This document shows, piece by piece, positions 38,205 through 50,050 of a stretch of 64,000 nucleotides of DNA. Below the pieces are notes generated by a model. It was not told the DNA's origin and made no database searches. It saw only the letters and a program-made list of their open reading frames with translations. The DNA lies in NCBI GenBank assembly GCA_013396915.1, contig VWZL01000267.1, forward strand, positions 696,944 to 760,943. The letters are read 5' to 3'. Position 1 is the first letter of the stretch; every line of letters starts with the position of its first letter. The position numbers and the translations under genes are program-made. Source of the DNA: Stercorarius parasiticus. Its lineage: Eukaryota > Chordata > Aves > Charadriiformes > Stercorariidae.

Positions 38205-38345
38205 GGGATTTAATGTGAGCTCTGCCATTGATTTCAGCAGGGGAAGACCCACGGTGAGAACGGAAAACAAAAAGGAATAGAGCATTCTGCAGGTACCGAA
38301 CCAAACTTCATGCTGAAATCAATGAGGCTGTACGTGGTATAAAGC
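38205..38345. repeat. possible ancient palindromic interspersed repeat
   Basis: A perfect 14-bp inverted pair is present: CATTGATTTCAGCA at 38226-38239 and its complement TGCTGAAATCAATG at 38311-38324, separated by 71 bases. The motif around it (GCCATTGATTTCAG and GAAATCAATGAGGCTGTACG) resembles the (C)CATTGACTTCAATGG-type palindromic repeats I recall from reptile and bird genomes. I cannot name the family, and divergence is high. It may be a relic of a small non-autonomous DNA transposon. Confidence 0.35.
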
Positions 38346-40805
38346 CAATGCAGAATTCCGACTGTATAATTTTGAGTAATTAGAAGTACCCAGACTTGCG
38401 TGGTATCAGTCTTCTATCGATTTTGTCATTGCCTTACGACATGTGTTTTAATAGCAATTATATTTTCTGGCAACCTTTTTTTCCTCTCTCGGCATCTGAA
38501 TTGTTGCTTCTTGATTAGTCAACAGGAAAAATCGATACTCTATACATTGCACTTCCAAGCTTTAATTCAATTACCGTCTGTGAACTAATCAAACATTCAT
38601 CTAGCTGTGTCAGGAAGCAGAAAGCATGTTTTTTTATACCACTATCTTTCCTTGTCATTAAAGGTTACATTTTAGTTCATTCACCGCAAGTCTAAATCTT
38701 TACTGTAGCTGAAAAAAAACCCCTCCTTTCAACTTTAATTTCATTTAATTAGAAACTCGTAAGACTTTTTAAGTCCTTTTGCCTATTTTCTGCCTCTCAT
38801 GCTCTGCTAGTGCAGGAGTATCTCCTACACAAAAGTCCAAAGTGCTTTTTTCAGCGTGATTTTAATAGGCTGAAACAACAAAGAACAATTCCTTTTTCCC
38901 TGTTGTCAGAACTTACCTTCCATCATTCCAGTTCTATTGGCACAGACTTCCTCCTCACTTAATGGCTGTTCTGTCCATCCAACGCAGGCAAAGGGATTTT
39001 AAATTAGTAAATCTCTAATAAGGCTTTTTTTTTTTCTTCCACGAGCTTCTCTGTCACTGATTACAGCAATTGTGCTTACTATATGTCTCTTGCTAAAAGT
39101 AAGTAACTTTATCTTAAAAGCAGCTACTCACAGTTTTGAGGAAGCGTGGGGTTAAACTCTTATTTACTGTCTCTGTGGAAGCAATTACCAAATGGTAACT
39201 CCACTATTTTTGTCACCTTTGCCCGGCCCCAGGGCGATCATGGTTGAAATAAGCAAAACAGTTATAACGATCAACATCACCACTATTACTATTATGGTAT
39301 TAAAAAGAGAAAATTTAAACAAAATAGACAACAGAAAAAAAAATCACGGGGCGCTCTGATACCTTGGATTAAAAGACGTAAAACCACTGGAGCGCCCGCC
39401 GCGGGGTGGGAGCTGACTGTCCTGCCTCTATATTAACCATCACTAATGGTAGCCAAAGCAAGAAATGCATAGGTACCCATTCTTTATGCTGGTTAACTCT
39501 GCTTGACGCGGACCGGATACCCGGAATATCCTATAACAGGACTAGGGGCTGTAGCCTATAACTCGCTCCTAAAAAACCAAAGACAACAGTTAAGTCAATT
39601 ACCTAGAAAAGGCACATAACAACTTGCCTCGAAACAGGCAACTCACTGAACAGCAAGGGTCCTGAAGCCAAGTTAAATCGCCCAATTCCTTTCTTTTCAC
39701 CAGATCTTATCTTGTGCCTCCTCTCTGAGCACACGCGATCACCGAACAACCTGGTGTTCCACAGAAACTGGTTTCTGTATTATACTACAACTTCAGTAAT
39801 CCACGTCAGCTTTAGCTACATATTTTAAAATTAGTCTTTCGGAGTGATTTAAACATTTTTCTCAAAATTCCGGTTACATTTTAAATAGGAGCTGTATTTT
39901 TTTTCTTTTACTCATTTAATTTTCTGCGTAAGCTTTTACATTTTTAGAGGGTTTCGTAAGTGCTTATTTTTCTTCTATTTCAAGAAACAAACTATTGGAT
40001 TGTTATATGAATCTTCCAAACTTGTGAAACAGCGTTACATCCTCTGGAAAGGGTGCTCTGGGTTTGCTGTGCTTGGAAGGAATTCGCTTAAGCCTTGCCA
40101 GGTAATTACTTTCTCCAGCTGGTATCAATATTCTTATACTAATAACCAGTTGCATTATCAAATGACCTCAATATATTTTTCATAAATCATGTAATTATTC
40201 GTCTACAAGAGTATTAAGAAATTATTACATGAAGGTTATATAAAGATACACAACATTTACAACACATCTTAAAAGGCTCTTGTCAGCTTGGCCATAAAGA
40301 AGAACCGAGATTTATTATACTGAGAGGAAATATGAGTCAAATAAAAGCTAACCAATGAGTTTACTACATTCTTTTATTGAAAATACTTCTCTATGAATCA
40401 GAGGTCTTTACTTGTGAAAGGAAGAGAAGCAAGTTCTTTTTGTAACAGCATTTACAACCCTAATTAGGATCGCAATACCATTATGTTTGCTTGTTCCTCA
40501 GTAGAATACCCTTACAGTGTTCTGCACTAAGGACATTTCAAAATCAATCTCAACCTCAGTTTTTCAGCTAAAAATAATTCCAATATTCCAATTCAAATAC
40601 TCCCAAATGGTCAGTTTCCGGGGAGACACTCTTTATTAGATGACTTCTGAGTTTTTGTATATTTATGACTTGCAATTACAGAAAATCAACATTTATTCTT
40701 CAAAAGAACATAAAATAAATTGAGAATTAAAGTGGCATGTAAATTATGAAAGCCTGCATTTCGGGGCCTGCACAAAGTCTGGTGGTTTATGATCTTGAAT
40801 TGTAC

Positions 40806-40895
40806 CTTCTCTGCCATTGCTTTAGCCATATCCTGGGACTCCAGAAACTCACTGGCATTCTCTAAGCTAGCAAAGTATTGCGATAACGTAAACAC
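40806..40895 (-). other. candidate coding exon, unidentified
   Basis: This 90-bp minus-strand segment of exactly 30 codons is preceded by a good acceptor (TTGCCTTATGTGTTTCAG) and followed by GTACAA, a weaker donor after AAG. The peptide begins VFTLSQYFASLENASEFLES and ends QDMAKAMAEK, with balanced amino-acid use and a likely helical character. It begins and ends on codon boundaries. I do not recognise the family. The frame is also open for several codons beyond both borders, so splice borders are not forced by stops. Confidence 0.3.
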
Positions 40896-41184
40896 CTGAA
40901 ACACATAAGGCAATATATGTGTAATCTGTAACGGCCTATCTGACTATTACTTCCAGAGAGTAATAGTATACAAGTCTATGTCTCTTTTAAACAGAGAAGA
41001 TTGCGCTGACCTAATTTCACCATGAATACTATCGATTTTATTAAAAATCTATTTTCATACTTCAAAATAGCCCCGTACTGTGAAATTCTAAGTATCTTCA
41101 AAAAAAAAGGAGATTCTAGTACCTTCCTGGCTCACCTTTTTCAGTACTTCACCACTTCCATCTTAAACATATTTTTCTTATGCA
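40896..41184. other. short unique stretch, nothing identified
   Basis: AT-rich sequence between the candidate exon and the CR1 fragment. I see no feature. Confidence 0.5.
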
Positions 41185-41325
41185 GAATCATGGAATCACA
41201 GAATTGCCTAGGTTGGGAGGGACCTTTCAGATCATCGAGTCCAACCATCGACCTACCACTGACAAAAATCACCACTGAACCATATTGCCAAGCACCATGT
41301 CTACCTGTCTTTTAAATACCTCCAG
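41185..41325 (-). mobile_element. CR1 3'-end fragment
   Basis: The complement of the CR1 3' end is present (AGAATCATGGAATCACAGAA, GGTTGGGAGGGACCTTTCAG, ATCATCGAGTCCAACCATCG) and runs to the CTTTTAAATACCTCCAGG block. It is close in type to the copy at 36631 but more diverged in the middle. Confidence 0.93.
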
Positions 41326-41704
41326 GAAAAGTACAAATGTAAAAGTACAAATTTTTCTTGCTGCACTTTGTGACTGTGATGTCAATCTATTTCACTGCAC
41401 TCCTCTGAGATGCCCGGTCCTGGCTCTGCCTTAGCTCCCAAGCCGTGGAAGCCAGCGCTCCGCTGTCCTTCAAGACTCTGTCTTTCCAGGCCAAACAAAT
41501 CCCTGTCCAAAATCAGGCAGCCCAGGCTGAAGGCGGTACGTCTGCCGGCTGCAGCCTCCAGCCGAGCAGGAGAAGGGGACGCTCGTGGTGGTTGACCTGC
41601 TGGCTACTGTCTGGCTAAGCCAGCGCAGCTGTGGCTAGTGTTCCTCCACCCTAGGGGAGCACCACCAACTCATCTCAGACATGTTATTCTACATCTTACA
41701 CCTT
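41326..41704. other. GC-richer unique stretch between two CR1 fragments
   Basis: G+C rises at 41410-41660, with short open frames on both strands. A block near 41483 (TTCCAGGCCAAACAAATCCC) loosely resembles the CR1 ORF2 complement but the flanking sequence does not follow CR1, so I do not call it. Confidence 0.4.
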
Positions 41705-41774
41705 CAAACCCCGGGTGAAGCAGTCTGCAGGACATCAGCCCCACCAAACTCCGGGTGAAGCAGTCTGCAGGACA
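41705..41774. repeat. 40-bp tandem duplication
   Basis: The block CCGGGTGAAGCAGTCTGCAG begins at 41711 and again at 41751. This gives a nearly perfect two-copy tandem duplication with a period of 40 bp. The high identity indicates a recent event. Confidence 0.95.
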
Positions 41775-41911
41775 AAGGCAGCAGGAGAGCACTGACACAG
41801 GGGGGTCACTAAGCACAAGGGTTAGCATGTGCCTAGATGCTGGTTTGATGGGACTGCATTTAAACATCGGTATACATGTCTTCCTGAGCAGGTATTCCCC
41901 AAGCATTAATA

Positions 41912-42108
41912 GTCACAGAACCACAGAATGGTTTGGGTGGGAAGGGACGTTAAAGCCCCCCCAGTGCTACCCCCTGCCCTGGGCAGGGACACCTCCCACC
42001 AGCCCAGGTTGCTCCAAGCCCCGTCCAACCTGGCCTTGAACCCCTCCAGGGATGGGGCAGCCACAGCTTCTCGGGGCAACCTGGGACAGGGGCTCACCAC
42101 CCTCATAA
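41912..42108 (-). mobile_element. CR1 fragment of a second subfamily
   Basis: The tip (CACAGAACCACAGAATGGTT), GGGTGGGAAGGGACGTTAAA and the remaining CR1 complement are present. On the minus strand it translates to PRLPREAVAAPSLEGFKARL, the extreme C-terminus of ORF2. The GC-rich central block distinguishes it from the copies at 36631 and 41185, so it belongs to a different CR1 subfamily. Confidence 0.94.
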
Positions 42109-45100
42109 AGGCATGTTCAATTAAAAAACAACTTAACTGACCCTTTGTTCAACAGAACTGAGCATATTCCCAGTTATTATCCTGGAAAGAAGTGTTGTGA
42201 CCATTTTTCCCCCACTGAGGTGGGTGACACAGCTCAGTACTGGTTTCTGCTCCCCGGCCTGCCTGACGAGCTGTGTGACTGGAGGCGAGCGGCACCACCA
42301 CCGACTGCACCCCAGTGCTGCGCGCGCTGCTCGGGGAACTCCCACCACAGCCAGTGGTGCAGGATGAAGCCCAGCACCATCATTCCACTACGCCATTTTT
42401 TACGTACATTTCAAAGCAAATCCTGTAAAACTTGCAGCCAGGGCATGCAGCTCTCCGTGTTAGGTTTCTCAGTTAGGATTTACTTTCAGTTCTCATTTGT
42501 TTTATATTTCTGTGGAATCAGCAAAAGTTACTCAAGTCAACATCACATAAGTCATTTTATGACTGTTCCAGAGCACACAATGGTGCACTTTTTTTTTTTT
42601 TCTTTTGGCTAATTTGATAAATTACTCCAGTCCCTGTTGACTCACTGGGTAATAATGTTGTCTTTAGCTCTTGGGCTTTAAACTTTAATACCCAATGCTG
42701 ACCTCTGTGCTCAGTCAGTTCTCCATAAAGCACGCTTTGTGGGATAAACGTACAGACTTCCTTTCGTCCCAGGTACGAATAATGAGATTGTTCCTGTTCT
42801 AATTTTTGTAATAGTGCAGCACTCGCCCCTCCTGCCAGGCAGCTTATACAAATTACTACAAACCTTAACGGTAAACGTTATTTTAACACTTGTTTTGGAC
42901 TCCAACATAGAACTATATTACATATTTTATTAGCTCATTTACCACCTACTAAGTTGTATTATTAGCTAATCCATTGAACATGATATGTGTTAGGTAGATT
43001 TGGCTGCCACTTTAAAGCGACTCTTATCTGAGCCTGTTCGTGTTTCTGTGAATCGGTCCGTCTGTGATTTTATAAATGAAAAATAAACTTCAGAGATGTA
43101 GGACCGCATAAAATGAAAGGGCAGGACCTGCCTCTGTCCCACTCACACACAACACCTTTATTACAACCCGTAATTGATTTCTCATTGCCATTGTTCAGTT
43201 CACAGACCACTGAGGTGGGTGGGAGCAAAAGACCCATGAGTGAAACCTGAACTTCGTTTAGGTCCCTGTCACCACTCACCCCGGCTCGATGGGACTGGGA
43301 GTTCGGTAAGTGCCAAAGGGGCGGAATCTCCCTCGGACAAATCCCTTTGGTCTTCCATTTTGCTGGGACGCATGACCCGAAACTCCCAAGTTCTGTTGAA
43401 AATCCTCACCATAAAAGAACTGCCAACTGAGACTTTTGCTAGCCTAGTGCTACTGAGCGTTAATTGCAAAGCCTTGGGTTGCGTAAGCTTGCCTCGGCTC
43501 AGGCTGTCAGCAATAACCAAGTCCTGAGGCTGCTCTTTCGTATGTTTTAGGGACTGTCATCTCCGATAGCTGCTTCTGTCTTAATGAAGCCTGAGCTCGC
43601 CCTATTAAAGAGCATCACGTATTTTTATGTCATGTGAAAAGAATTTGTAGGGTTGGGGGTTTTTTTTGCTGCATCTTAGGTAAAGTTTTTACAATTCCAT
43701 ATAGCTTTTCTCGTAATATCTGGCAAATGTGTTTTTAGTAGCAGCTCTGGGCTCTTTGAAGGGTAGCACCATGATCCACAGACACATCAGACACTTCCAT
43801 GGCATTAAACAGGCTTAAGAAATCCCCCGAGGATCTGAATACTGTTTAGAATGAGCAGCAAACAGGGATGGCGCCTGATGTGAGGATGGAAAATGAGGAG
43901 CATTAGCCAGGGTAGGAAAGAACAAAAAGCGGGTCAGAGAGGGAAAGGCTGCGCCAGCCAGCACCAGGAGCATTCTGGTGAGAGGTGGAGACATCGCCGT
44001 GCCCTAACGCGGAGTCAGCTGGATGAGTGGCACGAGGTCAAAAATAACAGAAAAGAATAAACATAAGCGCAAATAAAATGAAAGCAACTTGCTGAGGAAC
44101 CAAGCTCTTACAAAGTCCCTCTAGCAGGAGGGGAATTCGTTGATAAGATGGAAAGAGAAGCCAAAGATGTGGTAAGTAAAAAGCAGTAACATAAAAAAAG
44201 AGGCATCGTGCCTCTGAAAGTGCCTTTTGCTGACAGCAGAAACTAAGGCATGAAGAAGTAAAGGAATGGGAACCACATCTAGATCAGGGCTGGAAGGGAA
44301 GAAATGTGCAAACAGACACAACTGGCAGGAAATACGAGAATGGACTGAAGGGGGAGGAGGCGGAACCCGCCAATATCCCCCCCGTGGTGCAGAGAGACAA
44401 ACCCTTCCATGGCCCCTGGGATTACACACCCCGTCGTAACATCCCGTCTTGCATCTCAAAATAAATGCAATTTCTGCAATTGCCTGCTGTCATGGCCATG
44501 TTGCTGAGCATTAGGATATTACAAAGTAAGAATTAGAGGGACACGTACAACATTTTTATCTGTTGGCCATAATCTCAACTCCCTTATTTCTCACTGGGGA
44601 GGGTGTATCAGCGGCTACCGGAGTTTCAGTGCCGCTCCACCAAAACACCGTTACAAAACCACACGATATGGTGGCAGAAATGCCATTCTTGCCAGATTTA
44701 TACCTAGGCAGACAAAGCTGTACAAATGAAAGGAAAAAAAAGCCCAGTGTTGATAAAGCTGTGGAAGTATCGTATCTGGTGTGCGATCCCAGTTCTTCGT
44801 GTCTCTGCTTGCAAAAGAGAAGCAGACCTACCGAGGTGTTTTCCTGGTGGAGAGCAAAGGGCTTCTTAAAAGAACACTGTAGGTATAATAATAATAAAAA
44901 ATACACATATGTAGCAAATCTTTCACCCACTTATTGCAGATGAGGCCTTGCCTTGGCATCAGGATACTCAGTGCCAAACCCCTCTGGGTCTCTAGGAAGT
45001 GTCTTTGCCAGTGCGGAGCCCGAAGGGCATCTGTGCCCCGCTCCCTCCAGCCCCGCAGGATCACATCCTCCCCACGGCCCCCCACCATCGCATCCTCCCC

Positions 45101-45289
45101 GCATCCTCCTGCCCGTCATCACTCACTCTCCTGCGGTCACAAACTTCAGCCACCAAACTGCCCTTCACCGCTGTGAAATTTGGATAATGAGGTGAAGCCT
45201 CTGTGCTCAAAGAGCAATTAAGACTGGCTTTGCTCTCTCTTGTGCAACCCGGGGGAGTGAAGGCTTGTCTGCCTATCACAGGATACATA
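42109..45289. other. unique DNA, no gene identified
   Basis: No repeat family or gene is recognised. A GC-richer patch lies at about 44990-45130 with overlapping open frames on both strands. Short homopolymers lie at about 42591 and 43660. Confidence 0.5.
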
Positions 45290-45545
45290 AATAATGGGGT
45301 AGTCTTGGGGAGCCAGGACAGCCCTGCTTTTCATCAGCAGAGACAGTAAAATCAAGATAAGAGAGACTTTGTGTAGCTCTTTGTTTCCTTGAGAGGCTGC
45401 CATGCCCGGTAATTGACCTTTGCCTCATTACCTGTGAAATGCGTATTAAAGTTGACACTCCTGTATCTGCTGATGAAGATTTTAGAGATGATGCTAAACA
45501 TATATGACTATAGCACTCGTCTCTCCATGCAAATCATCCTACACG
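45290..45545. promoter_or_regulatory. possible conserved non-coding element
   Basis: This stretch holds several recognisable transcription-factor-like motifs without repeat character: AGATAAGAGA (GATA-type) at about 45356, GGTAATTGACC at about 45408, and ATGCAAAT (octamer) at about 45528. It is complex sequence of the sort seen in distal enhancers, but this is inference from motifs alone. Motifs of this length occur often by chance. Confidence 0.2.
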
Positions 45546-48500
45546 TCACCTACGGGGGGGAAACCTCGTAATTTTGGGGATAAAAGGATGGAGAAAATGA
45601 CTGTTAAGTTGGGAGAGAAGAAACTTGATACCTGACAGACCAGTCGAGGGGCTGCGTTCTCTTCCTCCACCCCAGGCAGGGACGCCTTTCTGGGTAAGCG
45701 CTGCGCCTTTCACCCTCTGGTGAATGGTACCCTGGGTTGCTGTACTATCATTAGTTTTGCTAGCAACATTAACCTTAAGTAATTAGCGCTGTTGTAGTTA
45801 GTGAATTTATCAACGGCAATCTTGAATCTGCAACTGTCGCTCTCAATAAAATAACTGATTTCGATTATTTGTGAATCTGGTTCAGTGAAAGTCCTTTGGT
45901 GGGACTCTGATAGTAAATCAGTGAAAGTCCTGGGACTCTGACAGACAAATATCGAAACTACAGTCCTTTAACGCAACAACAGCCATGCCCAGCTGACAGA
46001 AGGTCCCACCTAAACCAATCGCTCCTTTCTTTTTTAAGTAAGCAGACATAAAAGCCAAAGCTGAGAAAAACAAAGAAATCCCATCTATCATACTGTCTCT
46101 CACCAGCATGGCTGGGCCCATCCCACCCAGAGGACTGAAACTAAGCTTGGGAACTTCAGATCAACTCCTGTGGGACACAGCAGCATCCTCTTCTTTAGTT
46201 TTTTAGGATTTTCACTTCCCCAAGAGTTTAGCAAAGGATTGGTGGAAGGCAGAGGTCCTATGGAGATGATTTTTCTCTAACAGTCTTAAGCAATATTTAC
46301 AGAAAATAAGGAAGATGATATTCAAGGAGATAACTTAGCCCTAGAGCGCACCCACCTGTACTCAAAGGGTGGCCAGTTGTAGTCAGTGGAATAAAATCTG
46401 CTTTCAAAGCTGTGTCATAATGTTGTTGACAGCCTTCAGCTTCTCAGGATAATGCTGCTGTTGTGGCTATCGTTAGGATTTTAACGAGCCAATATGACAG
46501 GAGGAGACACTCAGGAGTTTTATCTGCAAGCCAGACTCTTGTATTCCCAATATTGCCCCAAGAAGCTAAACGGTCGCTCAGAAATTCTTGGCAGTGAGTT
46601 TCTGCAGCCTCCAGCAAAGGCCATGACTACGGAGAAACCCAAATTCTTCATGGTGGACGGTCAATGGAACCATTTGGAATCATGAAAAAGGGATGGACTA
46701 ACCTTTTCTTAATTAGCAGCTTACATTTAGTATCAGTCACAGTAATAGTCATTACATTAGAGTAACCTGATGGTTACTCAGACGGGCTTTGTTCATCTCG
46801 CACCATTCCACGCTTTCCACTGACTCTCTTCCTCACCGACCAGGGTCCGGGGTGGGGCCGAGGTGTGCACTCCCAAGCTTTCTCCAGGCCAAAGAATTCA
46901 TTCCTGTTTCACTACCACCTTCCTGTTTGTTGTAGGACCCAGCAGTGCATGTCAGCGGGACGGGTCACCCTGTCGGTGCCAAGGAAGCGTTCCTGTTCTC
47001 TCTGCTCTCTCCTCGGCATGTAATCAAGGCCAATTGCCTTTTTGCCTCGTAGCTTCTTCTACCGAGATGAAAGCGAAGCCCTGCTGAAACACACAGGATG
47101 GCAACGTGATCATGGAAATAGCTTGGATCTATTGGTACAGGCATGATTAAGCTTTTCTCCTGACATTTCCCTTAATGCATGCCAATTTGGCCTTGTCAGT
47201 CATTTTATCGGGTCTGACAGGAGCTTTCATCCAAATAACATCTCCAGGAGCAATCCAAAAGCGCGACGAGTAGAGCTGGGTTGGAAATACTTCTCCTGTA
47301 CTGAGAGCTGCTTCTGTTTAGTTAAAAAAATCTAGCATTCTCCATTACCGAATTGTAAAATCAGTTTCAAATTTTAGAAGTGGTCAGAATGTCCACAGTA
47401 GATTGAAAATAAAACATAAATAAATGGAAGTCCGTATCAATTAGTTGCCTAGTCTTAAAAAGGAGCGTATATTTCCTGTAACGCTTTCAGGTGGAAAAAA
47501 GAAAACTACTGGGTTTTCTGGCTGACAGGTTGACCCGGAGTGCTCACCTTCCTTCTACAACAGCCAGTCCCCGGCCATTTTCTCTGCGGAGCAGCACAAC
47601 ACGTCTGGAAAGTATTTCTGCCATACGATTAATTGATCTTCGGTGCATTCTGCTGGCTGTCACTTCATTAAAGGTACAACTTGATTGCTACACCACAGGC
47701 AAAGTACCTTTGTCTGTCCATTCCTCTTCATCAAAGCTGTTTATTTAGAGAGGAAACTAAAAGTAAGGAAAACCATCAAAAAGACTAGCGGTCAGGAATG
47801 AGAGGATTTTTTGCGTCAGTTTTCCTGATGTTTAACATTTTATAGCCAATCTGCAAAAACTTTGTCCTTTTGCTGTTCGTTTTCAAGTGGCTTGAGTGAA
47901 CTGTTAGACTCTACAATTGACTTGCCCATTCATCCCAATGTTTTCCTTCTGTGAAGGAGACCGCTGAGAGTCCGGGATATCAAGCGTTGTCAAATCCTGC
48001 CTTACATTCCTTCCAGAGGGGAAATTGCCCTTAGTGCCTTTTTTTTTTTTCTCTTAAAATTTAATTCCAATAGGATTAGTAAGGGTGATGATAAATCTTA
48101 GGGTTCTCTCATATTGGGATCTCATATTGCCATAAATAATCTCTTTCCGCTTCTCTGTATAAAGATGAGAAGTTATTGAAAGGTTGAGAATCCTGCCTGA
48201 AGTCGATCACTGTTTCCTAATGCTTTCTTGCTGTAATTTGCCTTGCAGCTTGGGGCACAGGCTGCAGCCTGGCAGCGGCATTCCGTTGCTCGGACCTGTT
48301 GCACTGCGTGATGAAACTAAAGACACACCTTGGGCTCAAGGACTTCCTCTGCTTGAAAGAAAAAGAGAAACAACTCATGGATCAGAAAGTGACCCCTTGA
48401 GAGAATAAAACGTGTCGGATGGTAGATATCTTTTCTCTTTCTTTTTAAATTTTCCAGGGTGAATCTTGAGCACTCTGGCTTTAGCCTTTCCAAGCCCCCT

Positions 48501-49743
48501 CGGGATTCTGAGAGGAACGCAGAGGGCAGTGGAGAGGCAGCTGAGACAAGGGATTAGTCACAACCGAGTCCTTAGTGGAGGACTAGCAAGAAGGGAACGC
48601 AGTTGAAGAAAAATGAGCATTTCCTTGCAGGCTGTGAAACGTTTACTTATAATAGCATACATTTACTTAGTTCTGTAATCCCTGTGACATTCTTGGGAAC
48701 AAATAAGGCTGAAAATGCTGACACCATGTCCTCCCTTTTGTGTTTATGGATAAGCAGGCATATTATGCTTACTAGGCTTGCAAAGGACATGAAATGCAGA
48801 AAAGCACAGGAATGATCACTCCCATTTTTAACTTAGAAGGGAAGACAATATAACAAGGTTAATTTGGATAGGAGCCTGAAGTCTTGCATCTTTTCCTGAG
48901 TGTCATACACATGGCTCTTGCTAGGAAGATAACTTTGAATATCTAAATCTTTTGACTATCTTGAATCAAGCTACAATTACAGTAAAACATACTGCACTTT
49001 CTAGGCTTCTTTATATAAACCAACAACCAAGTCCAAAAGCTCAGAGCAAGTACCGATGTGCCTCCCAAAACTGAGCGGCAGACACTGCATTTAACCTGTG
49101 CCTGCTTCTTCAGTAGACGTCGCCAGCTGAGCTTTCTAATAGGAAAACCTCAACAATGTCTTTTTGGCCGCTGTCAGTTATAGACCTAATTGCGCTACTG
49201 CCTCCTCCCTGGACAAAGTGTTCTCGCGATTTTTGCAATCCTCCCACTCCTTTAACAAGCCTGAACCAGATGAAAACATATTTGACCAGATTTAAGCGTT
49301 TGTCATTCTTTTTTCCAAAACCTTATGGCCAAAGTAAACGAAAGCGTTGTTTACAGTTCAATAAAAACAGAACACTTACAGGGGAAAAAAAGAACTGTAA
49401 AACAAGCGATGTACACATCTGTCTTGCCGTTCCCAGTGGTTACCTAAGCAAGACTAGATAAGGTTTTTTCCTGTCAACGTTCAAGGCATGTCTACAGAGT
49501 AGATGATTCAAGCGCAACGCCGCTGCTGGGAAGTGAGATAAGAGAGCATCTGCACCGGTTTGACAGCGAGCCAGCTGGGCTCCGAGGGATTACAGCTGCA
49601 CACAGAGAGCAGGGCAGACGTGCTGCTGAACCCTCCCCGCAGAATCCCCAAGCACGGGGCGGCCGCAGGCAGCCATCATTAAACCACGCACAGCCCCAGG
49701 GATGTCACTCCTGAGGCACCAGGCGCTCTCCGTGCGGTACCTG
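45546..49743. other. unique DNA, no gene identified
   Basis: Except for the small duplication at 45883 and T-rich tracts near 48040, I recognise nothing in this stretch. Confidence 0.5.
45883..45942. repeat. 36-bp imperfect tandem duplication
   Basis: CAGTGAAAGTCCT starts at 45883 and again at 45919. Each copy is followed by GGGACTCTGA, but the second lacks a five-base insert present in the first. This is a local duplication with an indel. Confidence 0.88.
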
Positions 49744-50050
49744 CACCAACTACCCACTGCTTCCGAGAGCATCCCCCCTTCCGAATTCGCTGTGGCTCCT
49801 TGGGTGCTCCATGGGGACCACCAACTACCACTGCTTTGGAGAGCATCCCTGCTTCCGAATTCGCTGTGGCTCCTTGGGTGCTCCATGGGGACCACCCAGT
49901 ACCCACCTCGGCAGAGCATCCCTCCTCCTAAATTCCCTGTACTGCCTTTGTGCTCCATGAAAACACCAACTGCCCACCTCTGCAGAGTGTCCCCCCTTCT
50001 AAATTCACTATGGCTCCGTGGGTGCTCCTTGGGTGCTCCATGGGGACTTT
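49744..50050. repeat. minisatellite, about 73-bp unit, four copies
   Basis: Units begin at AGAGCATCC or its variant AGAGTGTCC at 49766, 49840, 49913 and 49984, giving spacings of 74, 73 and 71 bases. Each contains AATTCGCTGTGGCTCC or a variant, then GGGTGCTCCATGGGGAC. The first two are nearly identical; the last two are diverged and carry indels. The 163-codon minus frame and 128-codon plus frame that cross it are by-products. The spacings are not multiples of three, so the repeats are read in different phases and no repeated protein motif is maintained. Confidence 0.95.

Larger units (their letters stand above)
36786..40805. other. unique DNA with small repeats, no gene identified
   Basis: Apart from the GT/AT microsatellite and the inverted-repeat element listed separately, I recognise nothing here. 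T-rich tracts lie at about 39027 and 39899. Confidence 0.5.

Noticed and set aside
41470..41520. Possible extra CR1 piece (TTCCAGGCCAAACAAATCCC)
   Set aside because: The resemblance to the CR1 ORF2 complement covers about 20 bases and the flanks do not follow CR1.
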